Of a stretch of 64,000 bases of DNA, positions 15,769 to 24,277 are shown piece after piece (within the stretch, counting starts at the first letter, position 1; each line of letters begins with the position of its first letter). A program made the position numbers and the translations under genes. This stretch comes from CAVXFB01 sp963760935. Its GTDB lineage: Bacteria; Planctomycetota; Planctomycetia; Pirellulales; Thermoguttaceae. The notes beneath the pieces were generated by a model. That model was not told the origin of the DNA, made no database searches, and saw only the letters and a list, made by a program, of their open reading frames with translations. The stretch spans positions 372,001-436,000 of the forward strand of contig CAVXFB010000006.1 in the NCBI GenBank assembly GCA_963760935.1, in the 5' to 3' direction.

Positions 15769-17043
15769 TCAACGCATTATGGTGACGCGCGAGCCGACGG
15801 ACAGTATGCCGTAGATGTCCTGCAAGTCGTGGTCGCTGACGCAAATCTCCCCTCGGTTGTCGTCACGACCGATCGCCGTTGGGTCGTTCGTGCCGTGGAT
15901 GCCGATCCGATCGGTCAAGCCGATCCAGGCGGCGCCCAACGGGTTCCGAGGGTCGCCAGCGCCGGCATTAGCCCCGTCGGATCCGTAATACGGCGGATTG
16001 AGTATCTTCTCGCGGACAACGAAACTGCCGTCGAGTTTCGGCTGGTCACGGCCGACGCCAATCGCAAATCGTCCGGCATAGCGGCCCTCGACCAGAAGTG
16101 TCAGTTCGTGCCGGTCGAGGTGCACAACGGCTTCAAATGGTCCACGCACCACCTTGAGTTCCATGCCGACCGGCAGGGGCAAGTCCTTCGTGGCAGTGTC
16201 GGCATAGCCGGCGCCAGGCGGCATCAGTCCATTGATATGAGCCAGCAGTTGCCAGGGCACGTTGTACCGTTGGGCTACCTTGTCGAGCGTGTCGCCCTGC
16301 TGCGTCATGTAGGCCGGTTCCAAATAGTGTTGCCGCGAATAGACAACCGTACCGGCCAGTCGATCCAAGAGGTCCGTGACTTGCTTGGCTTGTTCGGGGG
16401 GCAGCTCGGCACTGCTGTAAAGCGTGCTCAGGGCCTGGAGCGCCTCGGACAGCTTGTTTTGTTGCAGGCTCTTCTGAACCTCCTCCATGAACGCGGCGAA
16501 CTTGGTCTGCAAGAGGCGTTCGGCCGGGTTGGCCGACGGCGACGCAATCTCAGGCGTTGCGGCGAGGTTGTGCATACCATCGGGCAGCGATGCCTGCGGT
16601 TGCCCTGTCGCAGCATCCATCGGCACCGACGAAACGCCGATTGGCGATATCGGAGCGCCTAATGTCACTGCAGGGGCAGCCGGCGACGACGTGTTTTCGG
16701 GCAACAGGCCACTAGCGCCTGGCGTAGTAGCACTGGAAGGATACGGCATCAAGGGCGCAGGGCCGGCCGTCGACGCGGCCGTAATGCTCGCCGGTGGGGC
16801 GGCCAGCGGCGGCGCAGTTCCGCCAACGCCGACATCGGCGGTGGGCACCGGGCGAACCGGGTTGGCGCCGAGAGCTAGCGGCGGGCCAGCCGTGGGTAAT
16901 TCGACTTGTGGCGCATTCGGCCACGCCGGGGCAACGCCCGCCGATGGTCCGGGGTCGGCATTATTGCGGGCTAGGGACGCGTACACCCCATAGCCAACTG
17001 CCCCCAAGACGGCGATGATCATCAGGTTCTTCAAAAAGTTCAT
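15769..17043 (-). CDS. LysM domain + YkuD-type L,D-transpeptidase-like protein
   Basis: Likely envelope protein acting on peptidoglycan or a related polymer. 424 residues: N-terminal membrane anchor (residues 3-25), a long Pro/Ala-rich linker (about 30-175), a helical stretch, a LysM domain (about 245-290; TQQGDTLDKVAQRYNVPWQL), and a YkuD fold (about 300-424). The catalytic region keeps the first half of the motif (GIHGTNDPTAIG), but the usual SHGCIR is replaced by NRGEICVS: the normal Cys position is Glu and a Cys lies two residues later. Start supported by AAGGAGG 6 nt upstream. Activity is therefore uncertain. Confidence 0.85.
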   Translation of the reverse strand: MNFLKNLMIIAVLGAVGYGVYASLARNNADPGPSAGVAPAWPNAPQVELPTAGPPLALGANPVRPVPTADVGVGGTAPPLAAPPASITAASTAGPAPLMPYPSSATTPGASGLLPENTSSPAAPAVTLGAPISPIGVSSVPMDAATGQPQASLPDGMHNLAATPEIASPSANPAERLLQTKFAAFMEEVQKSLQQNKLSEALQALSTLYSSAELPPEQAKQVTDLLDRLAGTVVYSRQHYLEPAYMTQQGDTLDKVAQRYNVPWQLLAHINGLMPPGAGYADTATKDLPLPVGMELKVVRGPFEAVVHLDRHELTLLVEGRYAGRFAIGVGRDQPKLDGSFVVREKILNPPYYGSDGANAGAGDPRNPLGAAWIGLTDRIGIHGTNDPTAIGRDDNRGEICVSDHDLQDIYGILSVGSRVTIMR

Positions 17044-17152
17044 GTTCGTCCTCCTTGACGAATCACGACAGGAGAGATTAGGGATGACGGATTAGAGAAG
17101 CCTATTGCATCCGACCGATTCCCAGTTCCAACCTCCCATTACCAATCGCAAC

Positions 17153-17431
17153 ATGCCTACCGACGATTCTTGGTCTGATGACGCTGAGGATGACTTTTGC
17201 GACGAAGAGTATCCCGACGAGGACGCAGCAGACGATGACGAGACCGCAACCCTAACCTGTCCCCATTGCGGCGCGGAGGTCTACGAAGACGCCGAGTACT
17301 GCCCCGTCTGTGACAGCTACATCACGCCCGGCGAAAACGTTTTCTCCAAAAAGCCGATATGGTGGATCCTGCTCGGGTTAGCAGGCATCGTGGCCACGCT
17401 GGTGGCGCTAGCCGGAATCCTTTCCTGGTAG
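17153..17431 (+). CDS. Small acidic zinc-ribbon membrane protein
   Basis: About 92 residues from the ATG at 17153; the frame also allows a start at 17105. The first 40 residues are very acidic (Asp/Glu), then a zinc ribbon with CPHC and CPVC pairs 14 residues apart, then one C-terminal transmembrane helix (WWILLGLAGIVATLVALAGI). Function unknown; divergent from the LysM/YkuD gene. Similar zinc-ribbon + one-helix proteins are common in planctomycetes, but no role can be assigned. Confidence 0.7.
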   Translation: MPTDDSWSDDAEDDFCDEEYPDEDAADDDETATLTCPHCGAEVYEDAEYCPVCDSYITPGENVFSKKPIWWILLGLAGIVATLVALAGILSW

Positions 17432-17569
17432 CAGATACGGCCATCCTTGGCCGACCCAAAACGGGCGGATCATACGCGAAGCGGGAAATGGACGCTATGG
17501 CAGTAACAGTGAATTTCGCGATAGTTTGCGCAGAATGAGGACTGTCGGCAATTTTGTATGCTGCCGTGT

Positions 17570-18886
17570 TTATCCGTCACCCCGTAGTCTGGCCCGAATC
17601 GCGGCCAGACGCTTGGCCAGCTCTTGCTCGAAGCCACGGTCGGTCGGTCGATAGTACTGCCGTTCCACGCCGAGGTAATCTTGGGCAGCGACCGCGTCGG
17701 GCGACTCGTGGGCGTATTGATAGCCTTCGCCATGCCCTAGCCGCTTAGCGCCGGCGTAGTGGCTGTCGCGTAAATGGACGGGCACCGGCAGCAGCCGGCC
17801 CTCGCGGACGTCGTGACGGGCTTCGCCGATGCCAACGGTGGCAGCATTCGATTTCGGCGCGCAAGCCAGATAGGTCACCGCCTGGGCTAACGTGAGTTGG
17901 CACTCGGGCAGACCAACCAACTCGCAGCCATGTGCGGCGGCCACTGCCAGCGGAAGGGCCGCCGGGTCGGCATTGCCGATGTCTTCGCTCGCCAAGATCA
18001 CCAACCGTCTGGCGAGGAAACGCACGTCTTCGCCGCCTTCGAGCATCCGAGCCAGCCAATATCGCGCCGCGTCGGGATCGCTGCCGCGAATGCTCTTGAT
18101 CAGCGCGCTGATTGAGTCGTAATGGGTGTCGCCTTGCCGATCGTACTGCACTGCCTTGCGCTGGACGGACTCCACGGCCAACTGGCGTGTGAACTCAACC
18201 GGTGTCTCGTGACTCGAAAGTACGCCCACTTCCAGAGCCGAAAGTGCCCGGCGGGCGTCTCCGTCGCTCACTTCGGCCAGGAATTCCAGCGCGTCGTCGT
18301 GCAAATGGATCGGGCGCTGCCCCAGACCGCGCTCTTTGTCGGCCACGGCCCGGCGAATCAAGGTCTTGATGTCGTCGACCGAAAGCGGCTCGAACTGGAA
18401 AACGCGGCTGCGGCTTACCAACGCGCTATTGATCGTGAAGAACGGATTCTCCGTGGTCGCGCCGACGAGAATCACGACGCCGTCCTCCACGTCGGGCAAG
18501 AGCACATCTTGCTGGGCCTTGTTGAAGCGGTGAATTTCGTCGACGAACAGGAGCGTTCGCTGGCCCGAGGCTGAAAGTCGATCGTACGCCTCGGCGAGAA
18601 TTTCGCGGAGTTCCTTCACGCCGCTGGTCACCGCGCTCACCTGGCGGAAGTGGCTTCGGGTGGCGTTGGCCAGTAGTCGAGCCAGCGTAGTCTTGCCGGT
18701 GCCGGGCGGCCCATAGAAGATCACCGAGCCCAGTCGGTCAGCGTCCAGCAGCCGCCGCAGCAATTTCCCTTCGCCAAGAAAGTGCTGCTGGCCAGCGAAT
18801 TCTTCCAGTGTTCGCGGCCGCATCCGCGCCGCCAGCGGCTGGGCATCGCGTCGATTCGTGGCTTCGCTGGCGTCAAAGAGGGACAT
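17570..18886 (-). CDS. rarA: Replication-associated recombination protein A (RarA/MgsA AAA+ ATPase)
   Basis: Clamp-loader-like AAA+ ATPase acting at stalled forks. About 438 residues from the ATG at 18886 (MSLFDASEATNRRDAQPLAA). Walker A GPPGTGKTTLARLLAN, Walker B LLFVDEIHRFNKAQQD, sensor 1 ATTENPFF, and the C-terminal tetramerisation region with SALIKSIRGSDPDAARYWLA and KRLGHGEGYQYAHESPD. The frame extends upstream to 19060, but that part overlaps a REP element and is not family-like. Confidence 0.95.
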   Translation of the reverse strand: MSLFDASEATNRRDAQPLAARMRPRTLEEFAGQQHFLGEGKLLRRLLDADRLGSVIFYGPPGTGKTTLARLLANATRSHFRQVSAVTSGVKELREILAEAYDRLSASGQRTLLFVDEIHRFNKAQQDVLLPDVEDGVVILVGATTENPFFTINSALVSRSRVFQFEPLSVDDIKTLIRRAVADKERGLGQRPIHLHDDALEFLAEVSDGDARRALSALEVGVLSSHETPVEFTRQLAVESVQRKAVQYDRQGDTHYDSISALIKSIRGSDPDAARYWLARMLEGGEDVRFLARRLVILASEDIGNADPAALPLAVAAAHGCELVGLPECQLTLAQAVTYLACAPKSNAATVGIGEARHDVREGRLLPVPVHLRDSHYAGAKRLGHGEGYQYAHESPDAVAAQDYLGVERQYYRPTDRGFEQELAKRLAAIRARLRGDG

Positions 18887-18981
18887 GGCAATCACGGCAA
18901 TCTTGGTTATCAGGTCGCCGTGCGGACGACCGCAAAACGATGGGCCCGGCGTCGAATGAATGAGCACGGCGTCGATTTGAA

Positions 18982-19007
18982 GTTTAGCGGCCGCCGGCAC
19001 GGCGGCC
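18982..19007. repeat. REP palindrome, 3' side of RAYT
   Basis: Plus strand: GTTTAGCGGCCGCCGGCACG followed by GCGGCC. It is in opposite orientation to the copy at 19596-19621, so the pair brackets the RAYT gene as inverted elements. Imperfect hairpin centred on GCCGGC. Confidence 0.8.
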
Positions 19008-19023
19008 AATGGTTCGATTTGGT

Positions 19024-19575
19024 TTAGTCGTCCAAAGGCAGCGGTTTTACAAAATTCCAACGTTGCGGACTTAGCCCGGCGGCTGCCGGGTTGGCGTCAA
19101 TGTAACTCGCCGCGGCTCGCAGCGATAGCTCGTCGTTGAGAAAGACCTTCCAGCATCCCCTAGTCCATGGCGATTGAGTGACGGGGAGGGCGAGTGTAGC
19201 GGCTCCTTTGAGTTGGTTTACGACGTATTCAACCGTGTACTTTGACCGCCACACGAGAAAATGCACGTGTTCATTCATTATGGCGCACGCCGGCACATTC
19301 AACTGCAACCGATCGGTTACCTTGGCAAACGCGCTGGCAACCGCCCGCCGCGGTACATTGTTCAAGTAATACGGCGGGCGTGAAAGCCGCGGCATTGCCG
19401 CGACGCGAAAGCATCGTATTGAACTACGCGCTGGTTGAGGATTCTGTCGGCCGTAGCGAATGCCACCCAACTCTGCCAACTCGTCGCTGTAAATCGCTTT
19501 CGAGTAGGAACCGCGAGGGTCGTTTGGGAGCCAGGTGCCATACGTCGTGAAGACCGCGTGGTAAGCGACAATCAT
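19024..19575 (-). CDS. REP-associated tyrosine transposase (RAYT, Y1/HUH family)
   Basis: Single-stranded DNA nuclease-type transposase. 183 residues from the ATG at 19575 (MIVAYHAVFTTYGTWLPNDP). The HUH motif is in AIMNEHVHFLVW, and the candidate catalytic Tyr is in YTVEYVVNQLKGAAT about 15 residues after it. The C-terminal ASYIDANPAAAGL is typical of RAYTs. The two flanking REP palindromes support mobilisation in the RAYT/REP manner. The frame could start further upstream at 19695, but that would read through the REP. Confidence 0.85.
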   Translation of the reverse strand: MIVAYHAVFTTYGTWLPNDPRGSYSKAIYSDELAELGGIRYGRQNPQPARSSIRCFRVAAMPRLSRPPYYLNNVPRRAVASAFAKVTDRLQLNVPACAIMNEHVHFLVWRSKYTVEYVVNQLKGAATLALPVTQSPWTRGCWKVFLNDELSLRAAASYIDANPAAAGLSPQRWNFVKPLPLDD

Positions 19576-19595
19576 GATGGTGGGATGTTTCCCGG

Positions 19596-19621
19596 GGTCG
19601 CCGTGCCGGCGACCGCTAAAC
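19596..19621. repeat. REP palindrome, 5' side of RAYT
   Basis: Minus-strand reading GTTTAGCGGTCGCCGGCACG followed by GCGACC; it differs from the 18982 copy by a compensated base pair, keeping the hairpin. It lies 20 nt upstream of the RAYT start and 5 nt from the end of the neighbouring glycosylase gene. Confidence 0.8.
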
Positions 19622-19625
19622 ATTG

Positions 19626-20303
19626 CTACGACATCTCGTTGAGACCCAATGGGCCGCCGGGTGGGAGCATCTCGCGGAGCGGACATTCGGCGCACTTCGG
19701 GTTGGACTTCCGGCAGTAATCCTTTCCCAATCGCACGAGCAGCGCATGATACTCATTATAAAGCGGAATATCTTGCGGAAGTCCCCGCTCGATGTAGTCC
19801 TGGATCTCGTGATAGTCGGCGTCGAAACCAATCCAGCCGTGCCGCGAGAAGATGCGATACGTGTAGGCATCGACGACGAAGCTGGGCAAATGGCCGGCAT
19901 AAAGCAAGATCGAATCGGCCGTTTCCGGACCGACGCCGCGCACGCCCAGCAACTCCTGCCGCAGTTCGGCCAATGGAGTTTGGAACATCGCTTCCAGCGA
20001 TCCGTCGTAGCGTTCGACCAAGAACTTCAACAAGCTGCGCAGCCGCTGGGCCTTGACGCGAAAATAGCCGGCCGGGCGGAGCAGTTCTTCCAGTTCGTCC
20101 AGCGGCACGTCGAACAGCGCTCGCGGCTCAAGCAGATCGGCCTCGCGGAGGTTGGCGATCGCCCGCTCGACGTTCTTCCAACTCGTATTCTGCGTGAGGA
20201 TCGCCCCGACGATCATTTCAAAGGGCGACTCGCCGGGCCACCAGTGTTGCGGCCCAAAGGCGTCGAACAGTCGGCGGTGAACTTCGGCCAGTGGAGAGGA
20301 CAT
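19626..20303 (-). CDS. HhH-GPD DNA glycosylase (endonuclease III/MagIII-like)
   Basis: Base-excision repair glycosylase family. 225 residues from the ATG at 20303 (MSSPLAEVHRRLFDAFGPQH). The helix-hairpin-helix (LLGVRGVGPETADSILLYAG) carries Glu where endonuclease III has its catalytic Lys; the conserved Asp is present (FVVDAYTYRIFSR). The iron-sulphur motif shows only three of four Cys (CRKSNPKCAEC, no fourth Cys five residues later). These features suggest a monofunctional alkylbase glycosylase rather than an AP lyase. Divergent from the CPBP gene. Confidence 0.85.
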   Translation of the reverse strand: MSSPLAEVHRRLFDAFGPQHWWPGESPFEMIVGAILTQNTSWKNVERAIANLREADLLEPRALFDVPLDELEELLRPAGYFRVKAQRLRSLLKFLVERYDGSLEAMFQTPLAELRQELLGVRGVGPETADSILLYAGHLPSFVVDAYTYRIFSRHGWIGFDADYHEIQDYIERGLPQDIPLYNEYHALLVRLGKDYCRKSNPKCAECPLREMLPPGGPLGLNEMS

Positions 20304-20404
20304 TTGCGCCTGGGCAGATTTGCGTAGCACCGGGGAAATCGCATTATCCGGCCTGAATGCCTCTAACTCAAGGCGGGCAGTGGTTTGTGTCGAAAATTCG
20401 GACG

Positions 20405-21115
20405 ATGGCGACCTCGTCGGAACAGACACCGCTCGGCCCCAATGCCGATAGCTACTGGGTCCAATCGCGCGGCCCGCTAGCCAGCTTGGTGTTTATTGCG
20501 CCGCTGCTATTGATCTACGAATCGGGGGCCGTGTTCTTCGGCGTTCGCAATGGGGCCGACGAGTTCATGCGGCGCCTGCTGAACCTGTTCGGCTTCGGGC
20601 AGCACTTCTTATTACCATTTTTGACGGTCTGCATTCTCCTGGCGTGGCACTATCTGTCACGCGAGCCGTGGCGCCTTTCGGGCGGCATGCTTTCGGCCAT
20701 GGCAGCCGAAGCCCTGCTGCTTGGCGCCGGGCTGCACGTTATCTCGTTCGTGCAGCATGCACTGATCACGCTGAGCATCGGCGAAACGATCAAAGAGGGC
20801 GTCGGTTTTATCGGGGCGGGAATCTACGAAGAACTGCTCTTCCGGCTGATCCTCTTGTCGCTAGTCGCGTGGGCGCTGCGGAAGGTGGGAACCGGGCCGC
20901 GGGCGAGCATGATCACGGCCGTCGTCTTCACCAGCCTGTTGTTCGCCGCCGCCCACCACGTTGGGCCCTACGGCGAATGGCCAGTGCAATGGTCGCGATT
21001 CCTCTTTCGTACGATTGCCGGGGCCTATTTTTCGGTGATCTTTCTCTACCGCGGCTTCGGCATCGCCGCCGGCGCACATGCCGCGTACGACGTGCTGACG
21101 TGGTTTTTAGGGTAA
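20405..21115 (+). CDS. CPBP-family intramembrane metalloprotease
   Basis: Integral membrane CAAX-protease/bacteriocin-processing family. 236 residues from the ATG at 20405. Hydrophobic segments alternate with the conserved motifs EELLFR (about 157-162; Glu-Glu-x3-Arg), then HH (AAAHHVGP), then GAHAAYD near the C-terminus. Substrate unknown. A ribosome-binding site is not obvious; a longer start at 20357 is possible. Confidence 0.88.
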   Translation: MATSSEQTPLGPNADSYWVQSRGPLASLVFIAPLLLIYESGAVFFGVRNGADEFMRRLLNLFGFGQHFLLPFLTVCILLAWHYLSREPWRLSGGMLSAMAAEALLLGAGLHVISFVQHALITLSIGETIKEGVGFIGAGIYEELLFRLILLSLVAWALRKVGTGPRASMITAVVFTSLLFAAAHHVGPYGEWPVQWSRFLFRTIAGAYFSVIFLYRGFGIAAGAHAAYDVLTWFLG

Positions 21116-21310
21116 GCCGCGACACGTTCTGCGTCCGACCGTACGGCGGCTCCTGAACCGGGCTGTGTTGCCGGAACGCAACGTCAAGTCCCCGGCCTGG
21201 TGAAGAAACCGCACGTGCGGCCGATCGACTGGCCGCTTGATTCACCGACGGATCGCGGCATCTTCTTATCTAACAAGAGGTTGCGTCGTAGGCATTCCGG
21301 GCGGTCGGCT

Positions 21311-21328
21311 TTGGCACTTCGTGTGCTT
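21311..21328 (+). promoter_or_regulatory. Possible sigma-54 promoter upstream of the RpoD-like gene
   Basis: TTGGCACTTCGTGTGCTTTT has GG and GC dinucleotides at the exact 10-nt spacing of a -24/-12 promoter, with one mismatch (GTGC for TTGC). The predicted start near 21338 would give a leader of about 38 nt. A chance match cannot be excluded. Confidence 0.3.
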
Positions 21329-21375
21329 TTCCCGCTGGTGCACCTGTCAATGTCCGACGCCTGGAGGATGCAACC

Positions 21376-23034
21376 TTGACGAAGACCATGAGCCGACCCG
21401 CCTCACGACGCTCTGTCCGCCCCAAAGTCTGTGCCCGCCGCTCGAAGGCGGTTGTCGCCCCCAAGCCCACGCGGACGGCCGTCGACGAGTCGTCCGACGA
21501 ACCGGCGGTGGACGAGTTCGAGGAGGACGGGGAAGCGACCATCGACGATGAATCGGACGACGTCTTGGCCGATGATCAAGAGACCGAACCGACGGGCGAA
21601 GACGATCAAATCGACGACCCGGTGCGCATCTACCTGATGCAAATGGGCGAAATTCCGTTGCTCAAACGCCAGGAGGAGCTTTCCGTGGCTCGACGCATCG
21701 AGCGCGGACGCCGGCGTTTCCGTAACTGCATGCTGGCCAATGACTACGTGCTCCAGGCGGCCATCACTTTGCTTGAAGATATCCGCGATAACAAGCTGCG
21801 GCTCGATCGTACCATCGAGGTCTCGGTGGTCAACCTTCGCGAGAAGACTCGGCTGTTGAAAGTGATCGGTCCGAATCTGAATACTTTGCACCGCTTGGTG
21901 CTGCAGAATAAGCGGGATTTCTTCCTGGCCATCAACCGACGGCAGCCGCTTCGACAGCGCCGTGAGGCGTGGCGGCGGTTGCTCATGCGGCGGGCGAAGG
22001 CCGTGCGGCTGGTTGAGGAACTAGGTCTTCGCACGCAACGGTTGCAGCCATTCCTGGAAAAGCTCCAGCTCATCGCCCAGCGTATGGAGGCGATCCGCCA
22101 GCAACTGGCCGCACCGTGCCGTGATGAGGAAGATCTGGCCCGGGCCGCCGAACTTCGTAAGGAACTGTGCTATTTGATGCGAATTTCGCAGGAAAGCCCG
22201 GCTACGCTTCGCCGCCGCCTGGCGCGGATCGATGGGCTAAGCAAGCAGTACGAGGTGGCCAAACGCGAACTTTCGGCCGGAAATCTACGGCTGGTGGTGT
22301 CGATTGCCAAGTGCTACCGCAACCGCGGCTTGAGCTTCCTGGATCTGATTCAGGAAGGGAACACCGGTCTGATGCGAGCGGTCGACAAGTTCCAATGTGC
22401 CCGCGGCTACAAGTTTTCCACCTATGCCACGTGGTGGATTCGTCAGGCGGTTACGCGAGCCATCGCCGACCATAGCCGGACGATTCGTGTGCCGGTGCAC
22501 ATGGTCGACAACATCGGCCGCGTGCGTCACGCCGTCCGCCAGCTATTTCAAGAGCACGGTAGCGAGCCCACGCTCGAACAGACGGCCGAGGCGGCCGGAC
22601 TGTCGGTCGACGAGACAGCCTGCGTATTGCGGATGAGCCATCAGCCGCTCTCGCTTGATCAAGCGGTGGGCGATCACGATGACACGTATTTTGGCGAGTT
22701 CCTGCAGGATCATCGGGAAGCCGATCCACTGTCAGGTCTCAATCAATCGTCGTTGAAGACGCAGATCGCCGAGGTGTTGCAGTTGCTCGATTACCGCGAG
22801 CGCGAAATCATTCGTCTGCGATTTGGCTTGGCCGACGGCTACTCCTATACGCTCGAAGAAGTCGGCAAAATCTTCTCGGTCACCCGCGAGCGCGTGCGTC
22901 AGATCGAGTGCAAAGCCGTGCGTGCGTTGCGGCATCCGACGCGGGCCAGCAAATTAGCCGCGTTTGTCGAGCGGCCCATCGCCGCGCCCATTACGTACTG
23001 CGACGAGGATATGCCATCGCTCGAAAACGTGTAA
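21376..23034 (+). CDS. RpoD-like RNA polymerase sigma-70 factor (TTG start)
   Basis: 552 residues; starts at TTG because GGAGGA ends 7 nt before it, whereas the next ATG (21388) is 19 nt away. Acidic N-terminus, region 1.2 (DDPVRIYLMQMGEIPLLKRQ, about residue 76), a long helical non-conserved insert (about 100-290), region 2 (NLRLVVSIAKCYRNRGLSFL, FSTYATWWIRQAVTRAI), region 3, and region 4.2 (LEEVGKIFSVTRERVRQIEC). The -10 contacting residues look like those of group 1/2 factors. It may be the housekeeping factor or a paralogue; window context does not decide. Confidence 0.93.
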   Translation: MTKTMSRPASRRSVRPKVCARRSKAVVAPKPTRTAVDESSDEPAVDEFEEDGEATIDDESDDVLADDQETEPTGEDDQIDDPVRIYLMQMGEIPLLKRQEELSVARRIERGRRRFRNCMLANDYVLQAAITLLEDIRDNKLRLDRTIEVSVVNLREKTRLLKVIGPNLNTLHRLVLQNKRDFFLAINRRQPLRQRREAWRRLLMRRAKAVRLVEELGLRTQRLQPFLEKLQLIAQRMEAIRQQLAAPCRDEEDLARAAELRKELCYLMRISQESPATLRRRLARIDGLSKQYEVAKRELSAGNLRLVVSIAKCYRNRGLSFLDLIQEGNTGLMRAVDKFQCARGYKFSTYATWWIRQAVTRAIADHSRTIRVPVHMVDNIGRVRHAVRQLFQEHGSEPTLEQTAEAAGLSVDETACVLRMSHQPLSLDQAVGDHDDTYFGEFLQDHREADPLSGLNQSSLKTQIAEVLQLLDYREREIIRLRFGLADGYSYTLEEVGKIFSVTRERVRQIECKAVRALRHPTRASKLAAFVERPIAAPITYCDEDMPSLENV

Positions 23035-23244
23035 TGCCCGGCGCCGTAACTTCTGGCCGCCACGCGGATACGCTCCGTCCCGTTGGCCAGCGCCGGTAGG
23101 GCGGCGGCCCGTTTCGGCCGCTGGCTCGTTGGCCGCTATACGGCCCGAAGGCGGCAATTCGGGCCACCGGTGCAGCGGCCGCCTGTTGCCCCGGCCACTT
23201 CTGCGGCCTATCCTTGCAGTGACTCGCTTGAAAGGTTCACTGCC

Positions 23245-24048
23245 ATGAAACAGCCGCTTTCGCTTGCTCCCGGCAAAAAGGTTCGCCTGCGCGATTTTGA
23301 CGCCGCCTACACCGACGGCTTGAAGAACAAGAAAGAGGCCGAGGCGGAACTTGAAAAGAACAGAGTGGCCCTGGCCGAACTCGGCTATCGGCTCTACGCC
23401 GAGAATCACCGCTCGCTATTGCTGGTCTTGCAGGGCATGGACACGGCCGGCAAGGACGGGACGATTCGCCATGTGATGCAGGGCTTCAATCCGCAGAGCT
23501 GCCAGGTGACGTCGTTCAAACAGCCCGGCAGCGAGGAACTCTCCCACGACTTCCTGTGGCGCATCCATCGTGCCGCGCCGCGGAAGGGATTTGTCGGCAT
23601 CTTCAATCGTTCGCACTATGAGGACGTGTTGGTCGTGCGAGTTCACAATCTCGTTCCCAAGGAGGAGTGGGAGAGCCGCTACGAGCGCATCAACCACTTC
23701 GAGAAGATGCTCGCCGACGGAGGCACGACAATTGTCAAGGTGTTCCTGCACATCAGCAAGGACGAACAGCGGCAGCGGCTGCAGTCGCGACTGGACGATC
23801 CGAAGAAACTGTGGAAGTTTAGCCGGGCAGACCTCGCGGAGCGGCAACGCTGGGACGACTACCAGCGGGCGTATGAAGTGGCGCTGAGCCGTTGCAACAC
23901 CCGCCACGCCCCCTGGTATATCGTGCCGGCCAATCACAAATGGTATCGCAATCTCGTCATCAGCCGCATCCTGCGGAAGACGCTAAAAGAGATGCGTCCC
24001 AAGTTTCCGCCAGCCGAGAAAGGGCTGAAAGGAATCGTGGTTGAGTAG
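23245..24048 (+). CDS. ppk2: Polyphosphate kinase 2 family protein
   Basis: Transfers phosphate between polyphosphate and nucleotides. 267 residues from the ATG at 23245, preceded by GAAAGG. Walker A LQGMDTAGKDGTIRHV, Walker B FVGIFNRSHYEDVLV, lid region KLWKFSRADLAERQRWDDYQ and C-terminal APWYIVPANHKWYRNL. One-domain form of normal length. It precedes the ROK kinase on the same strand, with a 229-nt gap that includes a short hairpin (24081-24100). Confidence 0.93.
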   Translation: MKQPLSLAPGKKVRLRDFDAAYTDGLKNKKEAEAELEKNRVALAELGYRLYAENHRSLLLVLQGMDTAGKDGTIRHVMQGFNPQSCQVTSFKQPGSEELSHDFLWRIHRAAPRKGFVGIFNRSHYEDVLVVRVHNLVPKEEWESRYERINHFEKMLADGGTTIVKVFLHISKDEQRQRLQSRLDDPKKLWKFSRADLAERQRWDDYQRAYEVALSRCNTRHAPWYIVPANHKWYRNLVISRILRKTLKEMRPKFPPAEKGLKGIVVE

Positions 24049-24080
24049 CCGACCTTCTTGCCGACCATCGAAAAACGGTA

Positions 24081-24100
24081 TGTCACCGCCTAAGGTGACA
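24081..24100. repeat. Short hairpin downstream of ppk2
   Basis: TGTCACC-GCCTAA-GGTGACA: a perfect 7-bp stem with a 6-nt loop, 33 nt after the ppk2 stop. There is no T-tract after it, so it is at best a weak terminator or mRNA-end stabiliser. Confidence 0.4.
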
Positions 24101-24277
24101 AGTGAACGTGGGGACAGGATTCCCGGGTTTAACAAGATTCAAACACAATTGATTCTTCGCTTCATCCGGTACGTCTTGGAATCTCCGCCATATCCGGCTC
24201 CACACCTGAAATTGCCGTCCGGCGCTTTCCACCGCCGGCCATAACATTACAATGGTATCGTCAACAAGGAGGTCGGG

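Noticed and set aside
15721..16662. Plus-strand frame of about 313 codons over the LysM/YkuD gene
   Set aside because: It mirrors a protein with recognisable LysM and YkuD domains on the other strand and has no domain of its own.
24105..24130. Further GGGGACAGG-type element after ppk2
   Set aside because: Only one half-arm is recognisable (GGGGACAGGATTCCCGG); no partner arm within 100 bp.
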